In this document: in pieces, positions 11,997 to 13,029 of the stretch | Numbering within the stretch: position 1 is the first letter of the stretch | Layout: every line of letters starts with the position of its first letter | NCBI GenBank assembly: GCA_009469685.1 | Contig: SSTA01000047.1 | Span: 1-13,029 of the forward strand | Direction of reading: 5' to 3' | Source of the DNA: Azonexaceae bacterium | GTDB lineage: Bacteria > Pseudomonadota > Gammaproteobacteria > Burkholderiales > Rhodocyclaceae | DNA length: 13,029 bases | Notes under the pieces: generated by a model | Seen by the model: only the letters and a program-made list of their open reading frames with translations | The model's database searches: none | What the model was told of the DNA's origin: nothing | Program-made: the position numbers and the translations under genes

Positions 11997-12027
11997 GCAA
12001 GGACTGGATACCCGCCAGAGTATTTAA
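11926..12027 (+). pseudogene. McrB-like AAA+ GTPase fragment (Walker A segment only)
   Basis: Read one frame away from the helicase, the sequence gives INRIYYGPPGTGKTYKLKQL followed by LKAEYEQ and a stop at 12025-12027. GPPGTGKTY is the typical McrB/AAA+ Walker A (codons at 11938-11964). McrB is the GTP-hydrolysing translocase of McrBC, a type IV restriction system that cleaves modified DNA. Everything before the P-loop, and the sensor, Walker B and arginine-finger parts after it, are absent. No start codon or ribosome site of its own is evident, and it joins the helicase at about 11926. The final part overlaps the mcrC-like start by 35 bases; whether LKAEYEQ belongs next to the P-loop or is the native C-terminus brought in by a second deletion cannot be decided. 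Confidence 0.6.
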
Positions 12028-12286
12028 CTGGCTTGAAGAACTGTGCCTGCGTAACTCCGAAAATGGTGACGCCGCCTGGATCCGACTCGTACAGCGAAGA
12101 GGACGTCGAGCCCTGCAGCTGACAAACTACGTCGGCGTGATCAGATGTCCGGATAACTTTCAGCTCGAGGTGCTTCCAAAGGTTGCCACGGCATTCCAGA
12201 CAAGGAATCCTGCTACGGGTTTTTCTTCATCAGTTGGTTTCGCTGCTCAGGCCATTCCAGCGGAAACGGTTCGAGCAGCCTCTTGA
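11993..12286 (+). pseudogene. McrC-like protein, N-terminal fragment
   Basis: From the ATG at 11993 (AAGG about eight bases upstream) the frame gives MSKDWIPARVFNWLEELCLR and continues to WIRLVQRRGRRALQLTNYVG and VIRCPDNFQLEVLPKV, which is the N-terminal domain of McrC-family proteins (the R-x-x-GRRA-x-Q and GV-x-R-x-P-x-x-x-Q-x-EVLPK pattern). McrC stimulates McrB GTPase activity and carries the PD-(D/E)XK nuclease in its C-terminal half. Homology stops at about residue 64 (nt 12184); the remaining 33 codons to the stop at 12286 lie antisense to the serine-recombinase fragment and look random. The nuclease domain is missing, so no restriction activity is expected. The frame is also open to an ATG at 11936, but that part is the McrB segment in a wrong frame. 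Confidence 0.65.
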
Positions 12287-12702
12287 GTGTTAGTTGGGCC
12301 GGCTGTCGGCCGTTCAGGATGGCGTCGACTATATCCGGGGCGAGCAGAGCCAATCGGACTACCCGGCTGATGAAGGAGGCGCCGATTTTTTCCGACTTGG
12401 CGATATCGTCAAGACAGGTATAGGTACCGTTCTCCAGTAGCTTCTGCCACGCGCGCGATCGTGCAACCGTCCCTGCCGATCTTGATCGAAGCGGTGTTAA
12501 CGTAATAGCGATAGAGTTTGCCGTTGCGCTTGGTTGAACCTGGCGTCATGGCCCAGCCATCGTCGGCAAAGACGAGGCCTTTGAGGAGTGAGGGCGTCCG
12601 GCTCGGCCGGTTAATCATGCTGCGCTTGCTCCGATCGTTACGGGCTAGCATTTCCTGTACTTGATCCCAGAGTGCTTTCTCGAGAATGGGCTCATGCTCA
12701 CA
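12213..12702 (-). pseudogene. Large serine recombinase, C-terminal fragments joined by an internal deletion
   Basis: On the minus strand, EHEPILEKALWDQVQEMLAR leads into NRPSRTPSLLKGLVFADDGW, the C-terminal recombinase/zinc-ribbon region of resolvase-family large serine recombinases, ending at GRDGCTIARV (nt about 12455). There the frame breaks: in the next frame the sequence continues RAWQKLLENGTYTCLDDIAK to IGASFISRVVRLALLAPDIV and PAQLTLKRLLEPFPLEWPEQ, stopping at 12213, which matches the HTH-like tail often following these recombinases. The two pieces meet in a CGCGCGC tract, so a deletion with short homology removed the part between. The catalytic Ser domain is absent. Such enzymes move phages, ICEs and islands; here it is dead. 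Confidence 0.75.
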
Positions 12703-13029
12703 CCACAGTGCCGCACCGTCCTACCGAGCGGTGATCGATACCACGCTGGCCCGCAACTCGCATGCCCTGATCTATGGCGTCACCGCCACGCCGAACCGGG
12801 GCGATGGCAAGGCGCTGCGCGAAGTGTTTTCCAATGTGGCGGACCAGATCCGGCTCGGCGAACTGATCCGTTCCGGCCACCTGGTGGCACCCCGCACCTT
12901 CGTCATCGACGTGGGCACCCGGAATGCCCTGGATGGGGTGCGCAAGCTGGCCGAGGACTACGACATGGAAGCGGTCGCCTCGATTATGAACACCTCCCCG
13001 GTCAATGCGGCCGTGGTCAAGCACTGGAA
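12697..13029 (+). pseudogene. SF2 DEAD/DEAH-type helicase (type III restriction Res-like), 5'-truncated, continues past window
   Basis: An open plus-strand frame gives HHSAAPSYRAVIDTTL, then LIYGVTATPNRGDGKAL (motif III, TAT), then LGELIRSGHLVAPRTFVIDV and continues to the last base. This is the end of domain 1 and the linker of DEAD/DEAH SF2 helicases of the type III restriction/UvrB-like group. HHS is what normally follows DEA or DEC in motif II; here the DE is lost because the recombinase fragment begins at this point (about 12697). Walker A and half of motif II are therefore missing, and there is no start codon in context. Composition is GC-rich again, like the chromosome. The C-terminal helicase domain should lie beyond the window. 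It may be a chromosomal or defence-island gene cut by the rearrangement. Confidence 0.7.

Noticed and set aside
12698..13024. Minus-strand frame of 108 codons
   Set aside because: Antisense to the SF2 helicase fragment, which has the clear TATPNRGDG motif on the plus strand.

Overview
The window looks like the chromosome of a Betaproteobacterium, most likely of the Rhodocyclales (Azonexaceae/Rhodocyclaceae type). This is inferred from the GC-rich core, the minus-strand order pyrG-kdsA-eno-ftsB, the style of the MutS, enolase and aspartokinase proteins, and lysC next to a tRNA-Ser(GCU). Species cannot be named from this window.

Positions 1-10141 are ordinary housekeeping chromosome. On the plus strand are the 3' part of mutS and a translationally coupled exported metallophosphatase, closed by a terminator hairpin that lies inside the phosphatase reading frame. 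On the minus strand is a long run: pyrG (CTP synthase) and kdsA (KDO-8-phosphate synthase) overlap by 4 bases, then come eno (enolase) and ftsB (divisome), then a peroxiredoxin (bcp/prxQ type) and slyD (FKBP-type isomerase), again overlapping by 4 bases. Divergent from pyrG are a class II-type histone-deacetylase-like amidohydrolase, then lysC, then a tRNA-Ser(GCU) with its own strong promoter and terminator.

Directly after the tRNA the base composition drops and the character changes. Positions about 10142-12697 look like a mobile or defence island, probably entered at the tRNA-Ser gene, that has been badly eroded. It holds a non-coding stretch with a 12-bp direct repeat, several hairpins and a perfect 18-bp palindrome; a small excisionase-type HTH protein; a UvrD-family helicase with an in-frame internal deletion of motifs II and III, overlapping the HTH gene by 4 bases; a short McrB Walker-A segment; the N-terminal part of an McrC-like protein; and, on the minus strand, the C-terminal part of a large serine recombinase with its own internal deletion. 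At about 12697 the sequence jumps, in plus orientation and back to GC-rich composition, into the middle of an SF2 (DEAD/DEAH, type III restriction-like) helicase that runs off the window.

The most interesting reading is that an HTH - UvrD-like helicase - McrB - McrC operon, a candidate composite anti-phage module, once stood here and survives as fragments joined at at least five deletion points. The alternative, which must be excluded first, is that these joins come from assembly error. The core genes are confident; functional claims for the island genes are inferences from motifs.
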